DNA of 64,000 nucleotides from Roseibacterium beibuensis (GCF_039542305.1 NZ_BAABHW010000002.1:1-64000); one strand, 5' to 3'; positions 1 through 7,756 are shown, numbered from the stretch's first letter. Numbers and translations: made by a program. Notes: generated by a model from the letters alone, not told the origin.

Positions 1-46
1 TCAGGATGAACGCCTTCTGCGCCTCCGTGAACTTCGATGCCTTCAT
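1..46 (-). CDS. IS3-family transposase OrfA, N-terminal fragment at window edge
   Basis: The minus strand from 46 down to 1 reads MKASKFTEAQKAFIL, a start that closely resembles OrfA proteins of IS3-family elements (IS407/IS1222-like group). These are small HTH proteins made in frame 0 before -1 frameshifting into OrfB. The ATG at 46-44 is preceded by AGGAG about 9 nt upstream, a good ribosome binding site. Only 15 codons are visible; the rest is outside the window, so integrity of the transposase is unknown. Confidence 0.6.
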   Translation of the reverse strand, partial: MKASKFTEAQKAFIL

Positions 47-122
47 GCGATTCCGCTCCTCTCCCAGCCTGGGAAACTTAGCGGAAAACTCCAGCTTCAA
101 CCGATCCAATTTTCAGGGAGCA
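1..122. mobile_element. IS3-family insertion sequence, one end (partial)
   Basis: The left edge holds the first codons of an IS3-type OrfA on the minus strand plus about 76 bp of IS terminal sequence. Read on the minus strand the element would begin with TG at 122-121, followed by CCCTGAAAATTGGATCGG, the style of terminus seen in IS3-family elements (established family knowledge: TG...CA ends). The ArdC-like reading frame at 123-915 lacks its N-terminus exactly at this edge, which supports an insertion here. The boundary at 122 is inferred; the other end lies outside the window, so target duplications cannot be checked. Confidence 0.6.
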
Positions 123-915
123 GAGCAAACCCCTGCGCCATAATGGACTAGCCTATAGCGGCATCAACGTTCTGATGTTGTGGGGCGCGGCGATGGAGGC
201 GGGTTATTGCTCCCCGTACTGGATGACCTACCGCAAAGCCCAAGAGCTGGGCGCACACGTTAGGAAGGGCGAGCGCGGCAATTCCGTTGTCTATGCCAAT
301 ACCATCACCAAGCTTGAGGAGCAGGACAACGGCACGGAGGAAGAACGCACCATACCGTTTATGAAGGCTTACACTGTCTTCAACGTGGAGCAGATCGAAG
401 GCTTGCCCGAGCACTACTACGACAAGCCCGAGCCTGTCATCGATCCTGCGCAACGGATCGAGCATGCCGAAGACTTCTTTGGGGCGACAGGCGCGGACGT
501 TCGGCACGGCGGCAATCAGGCCTTCTACAGTGGCGGCAGCGATCATGTGCAGATGCCCGTCTTCGAGTGTTTCCGCAGCCCCGAGGCCTACTATGCGACC
601 TTGGCGCATGAGCTGACGCACTGGACGAAGCACCCCAAGCGCCTTGACCGAGAATTCGGGCGCAAGAAATGGGGCGATGAAGGTTACGCCCGCGAAGAGC
701 TGGTTGCCGAACTCGGCGCGGCGTTCCTTTGTGCCGATCTTGGCCTGACCCCCGAGGCTGGCACAGATCATGCCGCCTATATCCAGAGCTGGCTGAAGGT
801 GTTGAAGGACGACAAGCGGGCGATCTTCTCGGCAGCCGCACACGCCCAGAAGGCAGCAGAATTCCTGCATGGCTTCCAAGCCCAGACCGAAACAGCAGAA
901 GGGGTCGCCGCGTAA
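123..915 (+). pseudogene. ardC: ArdC-like antirestriction/zincin metallopeptidase, 5'-truncated by IS
   Basis: The frame is recognisably ArdC-like from about 133: PLRHNGLAYSGINVLMLWG matches the conserved block just after the ArdC N-terminal DNA-binding region. The C-terminal half carries the zinc metallopeptidase motif HELTH (about 607-621). ArdC proteins protect incoming plasmid DNA from restriction and are typically near 300 aa. Here roughly the first 45-50 residues are replaced by IS sequence, and the first ATG in frame is only at 175, inside the conserved block. The 246-aa product from 175 would lack the start of the ssDNA-binding domain, so I call it a disrupted gene, although the zincin domain is intact and might still be translated. 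It belongs with the relaxase/mobC module downstream. Confidence 0.75.
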
Positions 916-1038
916 GCGGCGAGTGCCGAAAACGCTGTTTTTTATGAGACAAGCAGCGTACTTTTTTAGGTTTACTAATAATTAAGGAAATTCGATTAGT
1001 GTGAATTTGTTTTCATTAAATATATATTGTGAGGAAAA

Positions 1039-1458
1039 ATGGCTGATTTGTGTAATGAATTTGAACGACGTAGTGTAGCACTTGACGAAATTGAAGGTAT
1101 TATTTCAGTACAGCAGGAAATGATTTCAGCGGTAGAGGCAGAAACAATTAATCAAGGCTTCGTCTCTCACTATGAATATGGAAGAGCGCTATCTGAAGAT
1201 GAGCAGCATGACCAGAACGCATTTGATATGCGATTCGCTCAAAATATGGAGGAAGCCCTCTCCACTCAATCCTTTGATGAATTTATGGATGATTATACCA
1301 GCAATATTGCGCTTGCGCGCGAAACCGGACTTGACATAGAGGTTCTTAAAATTGAATGTTCGGTTTCAATGATTGGCGACATCAACAGCATGTTGCAGGG
1401 CGCTGTCGAGGACATCGAGTCTGTTACAAACGATTTGGGCAATTCGCTTGCACGTTAG
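1039..1458 (+). CDS. Hypothetical protein, acidic, low-GC orphan
   Basis: A 139-aa ORF starting at ATG 1039 with GAGG 6-9 nt upstream (GTGAGGAAAAATG). The protein is acidic and probably helical, with no signal peptide or membrane segment. I recognise no family. The upstream 100 bp and the gene itself are clearly more AT-rich than the surrounding mobilisation genes, suggesting separate acquisition. Codon use is coherent over the full length, which supports a real gene, but function is unknown. Confidence 0.6.
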   Translation: MADLCNEFERRSVALDEIEGIISVQQEMISAVEAETINQGFVSHYEYGRALSEDEQHDQNAFDMRFAQNMEEALSTQSFDEFMDDYTSNIALARETGLDIEVLKIECSVSMIGDINSMLQGAVEDIESVTNDLGNSLAR

Positions 1459-1482
1459 TAGGCCCATAAACTTCCTTTTTTC

Positions 1483-1710
1483 TTAGCGCAAGAAATTCGC
1501 GGCTGACCTCACGGCCAGCCGGATCAGGATTTGGAGTCCTGGCGCACGGGTCGCCAGTTCATCTTCGATAGTTTGCATTGTCACAAGCGCTTCGCGCTGT
1601 TCCTGCGAGCCACGCGGGGCGGCGGTGAAGGCGATGAACGCTTCTTTGCGCAGACCGTACAATTCAGGTGTGCTTAGCGTTGCTGCTTCAAATCGAGTGA
1701 CAAGTTTCAT
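1483..1710 (-). CDS. Small hypothetical protein of the mobilisation block
   Basis: The open frame runs from 1770, but the start at 1710 (MKLVTRFEAATLSTPEL...) is preferred because AAAGGAGGATGAC precedes it, a near-perfect Shine-Dalgarno. The 75-aa product is soluble with no recognised domain. It lies convergent to the 1039-1458 gene. Between 1711 and 1770 its leader holds a short hairpin (GAGCC TTTC GGCTC at 1751-1764) that could influence its translation; this is only a structural observation. Small genes of this kind are common near alphaproteobacterial relaxase modules, so plasmid housekeeping is a guess. Confidence 0.55.
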   Translation of the reverse strand: MKLVTRFEAATLSTPELYGLRKEAFIAFTAAPRGSQEQREALVTMQTIEDELATRAPGLQILIRLAVRSAANFLR

Positions 1711-2260
1711 GTCATCCTCCTTTGGCTTCAAGGAGGCTCCGAACCATTCAGAGCCTTTCGGCTCACACACACATCATCATCGGCCAGTGAAGGCGCTGAT
1801 GGTTCGGTACTGACGCTAGAACGTCATAGGCGGATGCGCAGGGAGCGCGTCTGCGGTTTGCGGCGGCTATCGCCCAAAACACTACAGGATTGATCGCGGT
1901 TGATCGGAAAGAAGCGGGCTTCGGGCTTGCCTGCCGTCACAATGTACTCGTAAACGGCAGCGCCAGCGTTTCCAGATGCGGATTATCGCCAGAAGATGAG
2001 CGAGACACGAAGCAGGGCATGACGGATGCGGCTGGTTGCAGGGCAGTTGCCGTTTTTCTGACCACGTAGTTCTCACCCCTTTCATCGGGGCGGGCTTGCA
2101 TCAGGACTCCCAAGAACCCTGGCCGAACGCGGCTTCGGTCTTCAATGGCCTGCCCGCACCACCTGGCTTTGCCAGCCGTGTTGACCATGAACCCCGAGCC
2201 TTTGCCTTCGGCCTGACGGGAGGGCGTTAGCAGGCCACCCTAAACAAAGGAGATGAGATC
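1711..2260. other. 550-bp stretch without a supportable gene
   Basis: No ORF here has convincing codon use together with a ribosome binding site; the short frames at 1882-2188 (minus) and 2036-2230 (plus) look like chance openings. Visible structure: the leader hairpin at 1751-1764 and two direct copies of TTGATCG at 1890-1896 and 1900-1906, ten bases apart. Two copies are too few to call an origin iteron. The stretch probably carries the promoters of the flanking small genes and might hold part of a plasmid-type control region. Confidence 0.4.
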
Positions 2261-2491
2261 ATGGCACGCGAAAAAACGAAAACTACCCCAGCACTAAACG
2301 CACCCGACTTTCTGGCCTGGCACGTTACGCAGAGGGGCGAGAAATCCTTCTGGAACAAAGTCGGTGCAGCATGGGCGCACAAGGACGGACAGGGCTACAC
2401 GCTTCAGCTTGAGACTTGCCCGATCAACGGACGGATCGTCCTGCGGGCTCCGCTCGAAGATACCCCACCGCAAAACGAAGGGCGCTCCTAA
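2261..2491 (+). CDS. Small hypothetical protein of the mobilisation block
   Basis: 76-aa ORF with an excellent ribosome binding site (AAAGGAGATGAGATCATG). The product is soluble, with the pattern WHVTQRGEKSFWNKVGAAW followed by a hydrophilic, proline-rich tail; it looks like a single compact beta-rich domain. I do not recognise a named family, but small proteins with this WHV...W..VG.AW..KDG layout (sometimes described as single-strand or KOW-like plasmid proteins) are frequent beside alphaproteobacterial relaxases. That association is from memory and unverified. Confidence 0.6.
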   Translation: MAREKTKTTPALNAPDFLAWHVTQRGEKSFWNKVGAAWAHKDGQGYTLQLETCPINGRIVLRAPLEDTPPQNEGRS

Positions 2492-2570
2492 AGCGTGCCA
2501 GACGCTTTAGGAACTTTTCGGCGGAGCTTGTAATGCTGACGTATCAGCCTTTTAGAGGAAACTTGAAGAT

Positions 2571-2666
2571 ATGGGTAATATTAATATTTGGACTATAAGT
2601 TTTGAAATCCCCAAATTCTCAATTGAATGGTCGTTTGCTATTGCTATCATACTACAAAAAACATGA
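2571..2666 (+). CDS. Possible 31-aa small protein
   Basis: ATG at 2571 follows GAGGAAACTTGAAGAT, an acceptable Shine-Dalgarno, and opens a 31-codon frame (MGNINIWTISFEIPKFS...) ending at TGA 2666. The sequence is AT-rich and sits 18 bp before the ATG of the decayed gene at 2685, so the two could once have been a small operon. Hydrophobic residues are spread evenly; no signal peptide. Too short to judge by composition. Confidence 0.25.
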   Translation: MGNINIWTISFEIPKFSIEWSFAIAIILQKT

Positions 2667-2684
2667 TTTAAATGAGGTTATAAA

Positions 2685-2929
2685 ATGAGCAAAAAAGACA
2701 GTGGGTCACTTGAAGGCTGGACGTTATTAAGGCTAACATAGAGGTGGGAGTGTAATTTAACGAACGAGTCGGAAAGTAAAAAGTAACGGTATCAAAGAAT
2801 GGTGAGACGCTCGATCAGGTCTTCAACGCGAAAGCAAACCCAATTGCTTTTGAAGTGTCCAAGCTTGTCCAACAGGATTATGACAGAGCGCTTCGTATTG
2901 CTGAGGTTTTAAAGAGGCATTTGGGATAA
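2685..2929 (+). pseudogene. Decayed small gene (frameshifted remnant)
   Basis: ATG 2685, with GAGG upstream, reads MSKKDSGSLEGWT and stops at 2741. Another frame carries a coherent C-terminal stretch from about 2780 to TAA 2929: VTVSKNGETLDQVFNAKAN, then an amphipathic helix ending RIAEVLKRHLG. That frame has no usable start codon and is preceded by stops. Together they look like one gene of about 75-80 codons broken by at least one frameshift and point mutations. No family recognised. It lies in the AT-rich cargo patch. Confidence 0.4.
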
Positions 2930-2959
2930 GCGGGCCGATATAGAAGCTGTGAAGGGAAT

Positions 2960-3527
2960 TTATAATTTAAAATCTTTGCCATCTTCGATTTTTCTTGCTG
3001 ATTCCTGTTCTGTTATTAATCCACCCAGAAAACCTTGAAGATCGTTCGCCAGCAGAACCGGATTAGTTTTGTTGTCGCCTGCACCAATGTTGTTGTGTGC
3101 TTTGCGCCATGCAAATATTGCGCCGTAATATTCGTTATCTTTCTTAAGATTTACCATTACGTATATTTCCCCAAATGCATCGTAGGACGAACCAACAGCA
3201 TAGAGGCTAGGAGGCAATATGATAGAGTCCCTATCGGCATAGAAGCTTTCATTTAGTATTTGATTTATTGATTCAATGTGGGCTGGATCGAAAAGCCCGT
3301 CAAACATGCACGAGACAGGACCTGTTTCAAAATTAGCGACAAAAAAAATGCTTCCCCTCTCCAAAATAGGTTTCAGCCGCTTTTACATCGGATATAAATG
3401 CATCCACGAAAGAGTCTGGAAACTGTACAGTTCCAAGATTTTGATGATTGAAGGCAAACTCATCAGAGACTTCACGAAATCTATAAGTACCCTCTACCCC
3501 CTCATACTCAGCGTATCTGAATGGCAT
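2960..3527 (-). pseudogene. SUKH/SMI1-KNR4-like protein with a frameshift at a T8 run
   Basis: Two overlapping minus-strand frames join into one protein of about 190 aa. The first starts at 3527 behind GAGGGGGG and reads MPFRYAEYEGVEGTYRF... to ...YFGEGKHFFCR-stop (3333). The second continues VANFETGPVSCMFDG... to 2960. Both meet at eight consecutive T on the coding strand (A8 at 3341-3348); removing one T restores a continuous frame. The C-terminal pattern (FGEIYVMVN, then GAIFAWRK, then a hydrophobic LANDLQGFLGGL) resembles SMI1/KNR4 (SUKH) immunity-type domains, but this is by eye. It may be a true pseudogene, a slippage-decoded gene or a sequencing error. Confidence 0.5.
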
Positions 3528-3592
3528 GATCCCCCCTCTACTATCTTCATATTGATTTTATTTTTGCATAAGACTTATTAAATTGAACGTTA

Positions 3593-4324
3593 TTACTTCC
3601 TAACACAGCGGACGGCGAGGCCTTCGTTCTTATCCATGTCGTCATAGTTTCCGTCGCTGATCCTCTGGGCCCGCCCATTGAAGTCAGTGCTCTCCGAGGA
3701 AGACCAGTAGTACCCGGCGGGAAACGAACCTGTTTCGTTAAATGTCCCGTTCAAATCGCCCGTGTTCTTATTGGTGTAGAGTACATCAAGTTCATCCTGT
3801 GCAGGCAAGTACCAATCGCTATAGCCATGCGCGGTTAATCCGTCACAATATTCAGCCGCCGCAAACGGATAATCCGGTTCGCCCGTGGCTCCCACCAGAA
3901 ACGCCGTGTTTGCCTCACCCGTTTGACAGGTTGCCGCAAAGCCGGGTGGTTCGTTCGTACAGTCTGCCATCGACAGGTTGGTGTAATTGAACGTGCCGTC
4001 ATTCCAGGAATATGTCGCTGGTGCATCCGCTGGTGTCGTGTACATCGCAACATTTCCATCAGGGCTCAAACCCGCATAGATCGAGCCATCATCGCAGGTG
4101 TCGCCTATATTTGAGCAGTTTGTTGGTCCGCTGGGAGGTGCGACGTATCCGGTATCTTCATGGAATGCGACCCACCCCAGCCCGAGTGCGCAACCTACAA
4201 AGACATCATGATCGGCATTGTATATCACAGCTCCGGCAGCCGCATTCGGATTAGTGCAGTCTTGCGCCACTACCGGCGAAGCATAATACAGAAGACTAAA
4301 AGAAAGAATAAGAAACGACCTCAT
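3593..4324 (-). CDS. Secreted DUF1566 (Lcl C-terminal domain) protein
   Basis: 243 aa. A clear Sec signal peptide (MRSFLILSFSLLYYASPVVAQ, cleavage after VVA or AQ) precedes a Cys-rich extracellular region. The C-terminal half shows the DUF1566/Lcl pattern: GYSDWYLPAQDELDVLY (about residues 165-181), YYWSSSE and the terminal VRCVR. Such domains occur in exported, often surface-associated proteins of unknown biochemical role; the fold is related to formylglycine-sulfatase-type/C-lectin modules in some descriptions. It lies directly downstream of the SUKH-like gene on the same strand (66 bp), within the AT-richer cargo patch. Eight or more cysteines suggest disulfides. Confidence 0.7.
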   Translation of the reverse strand: MRSFLILSFSLLYYASPVVAQDCTNPNAAAGAVIYNADHDVFVGCALGLGWVAFHEDTGYVAPPSGPTNCSNIGDTCDDGSIYAGLSPDGNVAMYTTPADAPATYSWNDGTFNYTNLSMADCTNEPPGFAATCQTGEANTAFLVGATGEPDYPFAAAEYCDGLTAHGYSDWYLPAQDELDVLYTNKNTGDLNGTFNETGSFPAGYYWSSSESTDFNGRAQRISDGNYDDMDKNEGLAVRCVRK

Positions 4325-4383
4325 AAGATATTATATATTGATATTCATTGCCGATAAACTAAGAAATTGAGATTTTTTGAATT

Positions 4384-5706
4384 TTAAGGCTCAAAGCCGC
4401 GCTGACGATTTGAGCGTGGCACGCGTTCGCGCTTGCGGCCTTCTTCTTCGCGTGTCTTCTCGCGCTTACGCGTGGGCGTGTGATCGGGGTCAAGCCGATC
4501 ATCGCGCATATAGTGTGCCACGTCTTCACGCAGACGTAGCAGCTCTTCTTTAGCAGCTTCCCGCTGCGCACGGATATCACGCTCAATGGCTTGCCTTTCC
4601 TCGATTTGCTTGAAGATCAGTGCGTCCGTCTCGGCGCGGTCGCGGTGCAGGGCTTCCAGCGCTTCATGTTCATTCTGCGCTCGCACCTTCGCATACTTGC
4701 CTGTCAGGCGATGCCAGATGCCCGAGAATCCCTTCGGCAGACGTTCCGCCCGCTTGCGGGTTTCGGCCTGCCAGCGTTTCTCATGGGATTCGGCAAGCTG
4801 GCGGCGCTCTTCCTGATGCCGACCGACAATCTCCGCTTTGCGAAAGTCGATCTGCAACGACCGCCGCGCCGCGTCCCTCTCGGCCTGCTTGATGAATTCT
4901 TGCAGCTTGGCCGTGATACCGCCCGCGATATTGGCCTTCACCTGATCGACCGAACGAAGGTTTTGCGGCTCGCCGAGTTTGGCTTCCACGTCCTTTGCCT
5001 TCACGCCGCTGTAGCGGGCAACGGCATAGACCTCGCCGCGATAATCGACCGCGACAAAGCCGCGCCGATTACCCTTAGCGAGCCAGAACCCGCGCTCCTT
5101 GAGCGCCTGTTCGAATGCCGCGCGGTTGTCGGAGGATTCCCAGACAGTCTTAAAGACCGACTTCAACTCTTTTACATCGAGGCCAGTCCGCTGCGCTTGC
5201 TGCCATTCTTCCCGCGAGAATGTGAAGGGATCGCGCAATCGCCGATCTTCCTGGCCGCGCGGAATCGCCCAGCCGTGGTCTATGTAGAGCTGGCGCGACA
5301 CATCGCGCAGCTTGATTTTGTAGTGATTCAGGTTCAGCGCTCGCATCCGCTCGCTGTCGATCCGCGACCAGACGGTATGAGCGTGTCGCCGCCCGTCTTT
5401 CTCATGGAAGACGATGGCGCGGGGCTGGCCTTCTAGCCCGAGCTTAGCTTCGACTTGCTCTATCGCCTTTTCGAAGTCCTCGATGGACGCATTCGCGCCA
5501 TTGGGCGGGTTGAAGCTCATCGAGAACAGATGCTTTTCGCAGCGTGTGCCCCGTGCGATGGCATCGGCTTCGCCGAACGCCTCGATCAGATCTTCACTGA
5601 TGAAGCCGCGCACATCGTGCAGCTCGACATGATCGTTGTCCCGCATTGCCAGCAGGTAGCGGGCGAGCTGCGGGGCATTGCCGCGCTCTTTGGCCTTCAA
5701 GATCAT
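4384..5706 (-). CDS. Relaxase/mobilisation nuclease (HUH family)
   Basis: 440-aa protein. The N-terminal relaxase domain (about 1-200) carries the metal-binding motif III block FHEKDGRRHAHTVWSRID (residues ~100-117), preceded by KHLFSMSFNPP. The remainder is highly charged, with long coiled-coil segments (about 265-410) and a basic tail, typical of MobA/VirD2-type relaxases that nick oriT and pilot the strand through a type IV secretion channel. The start codon at 5706 overlaps the stop of the mobC-like gene by 4 bp (ATGA), so the two are translationally coupled. No type IV secretion genes are in the window, so the element would be mobilisable rather than self-transmissible as far as can be seen. 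Confidence 0.85.
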   Translation of the reverse strand: MILKAKERGNAPQLARYLLAMRDNDHVELHDVRGFISEDLIEAFGEADAIARGTRCEKHLFSMSFNPPNGANASIEDFEKAIEQVEAKLGLEGQPRAIVFHEKDGRRHAHTVWSRIDSERMRALNLNHYKIKLRDVSRQLYIDHGWAIPRGQEDRRLRDPFTFSREEWQQAQRTGLDVKELKSVFKTVWESSDNRAAFEQALKERGFWLAKGNRRGFVAVDYRGEVYAVARYSGVKAKDVEAKLGEPQNLRSVDQVKANIAGGITAKLQEFIKQAERDAARRSLQIDFRKAEIVGRHQEERRQLAESHEKRWQAETRKRAERLPKGFSGIWHRLTGKYAKVRAQNEHEALEALHRDRAETDALIFKQIEERQAIERDIRAQREAAKEELLRLREDVAHYMRDDRLDPDHTPTRKREKTREEEGRKRERVPRSNRQRGFEP

Positions 5707-6125
5707 GGCTCGCTCCCTGGCGCTTTGCCGAGAGCTGCCAAGAGTTCCGCCCGCATTTCCGAGATTTCGCGGCAGGCTTCTTTGATCTCCGCTTCGGTTT
5801 CCGGCGTGACAGGGAGGGAGCCCAAGTTCGCCGCTTTGGCGAGTTGGTTCATGTTTTGGGACAGGCGAGACTGACCAAGAGCCCCAGCCATGCGGCCAAG
5901 GGCTTCCTTGTCCTGAACAGGGCTGTTACCGCGCTTCTTGCGCGGTGCAGCATCAACGCCGAAAAGACGCTCTCGGATGTAGGCGGCAAGAGTCTTGCTG
6001 CCCCGTTCCGCATCCAACCGCGCCCGTTCTTCATAGGTCAGGCGCAGCGAAAACGGCGGCGGATAGTCCGCCTTCTCCGCCTCTGGCTTGGCTATGTTAT
6101 TGAATTCATGGCGCGAATGTGTCAT
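5703..6125 (-). CDS. mobC: MobC-like relaxosome accessory protein
   Basis: 140 aa. The central part (PPPFSLRLTYEERARLDAE...) is a ribbon-helix-helix-like DNA-binding segment, and the C-terminal half (LGQSRLSQNMNQLAKAAN...) matches the conserved MobC block of plasmid mobilisation proteins. MobC helps melt oriT and load the relaxase. It is encoded immediately upstream of the relaxase with a 4-bp overlap. It in turn overlaps the end of a 40-aa ORF at 6106-6228. oriT would be expected near its upstream region; a small palindrome at 6138-6150 is a candidate component. Confidence 0.75.
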   Translation of the reverse strand: MTHSRHEFNNIAKPEAEKADYPPPFSLRLTYEERARLDAERGSKTLAAYIRERLFGVDAAPRKKRGNSPVQDKEALGRMAGALGQSRLSQNMNQLAKAANLGSLPVTPETEAEIKEACREISEMRAELLAALGKAPGSEP

Positions 6126-6228
6126 CTTCGCACCTCAGACTTTTAAAGTCCGAACGGGCGAGATGGTATTCCCACTCTTGGAGAGCCTCAATCAGGGAGT
6201 TCAAGTCCTCTCCCTCTAGGCGCACCAT
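6106..6228 (-). CDS. 40-aa ORF leading the mob operon
   Basis: ATG at 6228-6226 is preceded by CCGGAGAAAACG, a good Shine-Dalgarno. The frame reads MVRLEGEDLNSLIEALQEWE... and ends at 6106, overlapping the mobC-like start by 20 bp in another frame. The peptide is acidic and helical. The overlap suggests coupled translation or a leader-peptide role. Too short to assign by homology; I infer that it is a genuine first gene of the mobilisation operon. Confidence 0.45.
   Translation of the reverse strand: MVRLEGEDLNSLIEALQEWEYHLARSDFKSLRCEDDTFAP
6138..6150. repeat. Small palindrome just upstream of mobC-like start
   Basis: GACTTT-T-AAAGTC, six-base arms around a single T, 13-25 bp upstream of the mobC-like start codon and inside the 40-aa ORF. 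Autoregulatory operators and oriT-associated repeats are often found here in mobilisation operons. The role is inferred only from position. Confidence 0.35.
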
Positions 6229-6266
6229 CGTTTTCTCCGGAAATTGATAGAGGCCCGCGTTCGAAA

Positions 6267-6313
6267 CGGCACGGCTTTTGCCGGCAAGTCGGTCTGCCCG
6301 ACGGGCCGTGCCG
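6267..6313. terminator. Nested hairpin between mob block and ldh gene
   Basis: Nine-base arms CGGCACGGC (6267-6275) and GCCGTGCCG (6305-6313) enclose a second hairpin, GTCGG/CCGAC (6288-6292 and 6298-6302). The structure begins 1 nt after the stop of the Ldh2-type gene on the minus strand. There is no T-run, so it is not a classical intrinsic terminator. It could be an mRNA-stabilising or weak terminator, or a mark of the island boundary. Confidence 0.45.
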
Positions 6314-6314
6314 A

Positions 6315-7355
6315 TCAGGCTGGGAAGTCGAGGCCGAGTTCGGCGCCCTTCTCGCTCAGTTCCATCGCCACATCCGCCGGAAGAGCGATACCTTCGGAGA
6401 GCGCCCGCGCCTCGGCCCGCGCCTCGACCTCGCCGGGATAGAAGATCTCGTCCACGCCATCGCCGCGCGGGGCGGATTTCAGCGATACGATCAACGCTTC
6501 CATGTCGGCTTCGAATTCTGGCAAGGGGCGCAAGGCCGCGATGTTGATGGCAATCGCAAGATGACCCACACCGCTTCGCCCCTCGGGCATGTAGGGACCG
6601 ACGATGGACGCGCCGAACCCGCTACCGGACAGGACGCCGGACAGCATGTCCATGATCATGGAAATGGCATACCCCTTGTGCCCGGCCATGGGCAGGATCG
6701 TGCCGGCGATGCCCGCCGCCGGATCGATCGTTGCGACGCCCTGCGTGTCGATGGCCCAACCTGATGGAATATGCTCGCCACGCGCCTTCGCGGCATAGAG
6801 CTTGCCCCGCGCCACGGCGGTGTTGGCGATATCGAGGACCATCGGCGGATAGCGGCCCGCCGGCGCGGCCCATGACCACGGGTTGTTACCAACGCCCTTC
6901 TGGCGCCCGCCCCAAGGGGCCATGGCCGGGCTGGCATTGGTGCAGAGAAACCCGATGCAGCCCGCGGCAGCGGCCTGACGCGTGAAATACATCGCCGTGC
7001 CAAAATGCCCCGAGTTGCGGACGGAGACCGCTCCGATGCCATGCGTCCGCGCGGCCTCGATGGCGCGGGCCATCGCCTCCTGGGCCACAACCTGCCCGAT
7101 TCCATCATGCCCGTCGAGGCGCGTGATCGCGCCCATGCCCCCGTCCACTGTCACCGGCGCGTCGGCCCTGGTTGCCCCTGACGCGATCCGCGCGCCATAC
7201 CAGAAGGTGCGCATCACCCCGTGCGAGGCGTGCCCCCAAAGGTCGGCCTGCACAAGGCTGTCGGCGACAAGGGCCGCGCGATCAGCGGGCACGCCCATTT
7301 CGCGGTAACACCCGGCCACGAAGGCGCGCAGGTCATCGGCTGCGACGCGGATCAT
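6315..7355 (-). CDS. Ldh family (LDH2/malate-type) NAD(P)-dependent oxidoreductase
   Basis: 346 aa, the usual length for the malate/L-lactate/ureidoglycolate dehydrogenase (Ldh_2) family, which is unrelated to Rossmann-type LDH. Visible family blocks: WGHASHGVMR near residue 40 (catalytic region), VRNSGHFGTAMYF near 110, and GVGNNPWSWAAP near 155. Members oxidise 2-hydroxy acids such as malate, lactate, 2,3-diketogulonate or ureidoglycolate; the substrate cannot be set from sequence. It overlaps the preceding cupin gene by 4 bp (ATGA at 7352-7355), so it is the last gene of a minus-strand operon with the cupin and ABM proteins. Confidence 0.85.
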   Translation of the reverse strand: MIRVAADDLRAFVAGCYREMGVPADRAALVADSLVQADLWGHASHGVMRTFWYGARIASGATRADAPVTVDGGMGAITRLDGHDGIGQVVAQEAMARAIEAARTHGIGAVSVRNSGHFGTAMYFTRQAAAAGCIGFLCTNASPAMAPWGGRQKGVGNNPWSWAAPAGRYPPMVLDIANTAVARGKLYAAKARGEHIPSGWAIDTQGVATIDPAAGIAGTILPMAGHKGYAISMIMDMLSGVLSGSGFGASIVGPYMPEGRSGVGHLAIAINIAALRPLPEFEADMEALIVSLKSAPRGDGVDEIFYPGEVEARAEARALSEGIALPADVAMELSEKGAELGLDFPA

Positions 7356-7756
7356 GACCCGTCCCGGTTATCGGAAACGATGCGCCGCTCTTCGCCGGTT
7401 TCAACGAGAGTGCGGGTGGCGTCGGCCGAAGCATAGGTCCAGAAGATCCGGAGCGGGGTCGCGCCCATGTTGGAAAAGCGGTGCGGCAGCCCGGTTGCCA
7501 CCCAGACGACATCGCCCGCTTGGGCGTCGAACACGTCGCCGTCGATCTCGACCTTCGCTTCGCCCGAGACGATCAGCACGCTTTCTTCGCAATTGTGGAA
7601 ATGGAGCGGTATCCCCGCGCCCGGAGGGATATCCGTGAACCCGTTGAGGATCGCCCGGGCGCCCGTGTCCGGCGTGACCATCTGAACGGTGGACGCCCCG
7701 CCGCCCCGTTCGATGCGCGGGCGTTCGGCCTCTCTGCGGATCGCGCGATTACCCAT
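7352..7756 (-). CDS. Small single-domain cupin protein
   Basis: 134 aa from ATG 7756; the longer frame upstream is out of character. The cupin metal motif is present: HFHNCEESVLIVSGEA then GLPHRFSN. Such small cupins bind a divalent metal and may act as isomerases, dioxygenases or sensors. The start overlaps the ABM gene stop by 8 bp and the stop overlaps the Ldh start, so translation of the three is coupled. Function probably concerns the same unidentified substrate. Confidence 0.75.
   Translation of the reverse strand: MGNRAIRREAERPRIERGGGASTVQMVTPDTGARAILNGFTDIPPGAGIPLHFHNCEESVLIVSGEAKVEIDGDVFDAQAGDVVWVATGLPHRFSNMGATPLRIFWTYASADATRTLVETGEERRIVSDNRDGS

Noticed and set aside
1890..1906. TTGATCG direct repeats as plasmid iterons
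   Set aside because: Only two short copies and no replication initiator gene in the window.
1882..2230. Short ORFs on both strands (67, 83 and 64 aa)
   Set aside because: No ribosome binding site, biased amino-acid composition and mutual overlap; treated as non-coding.
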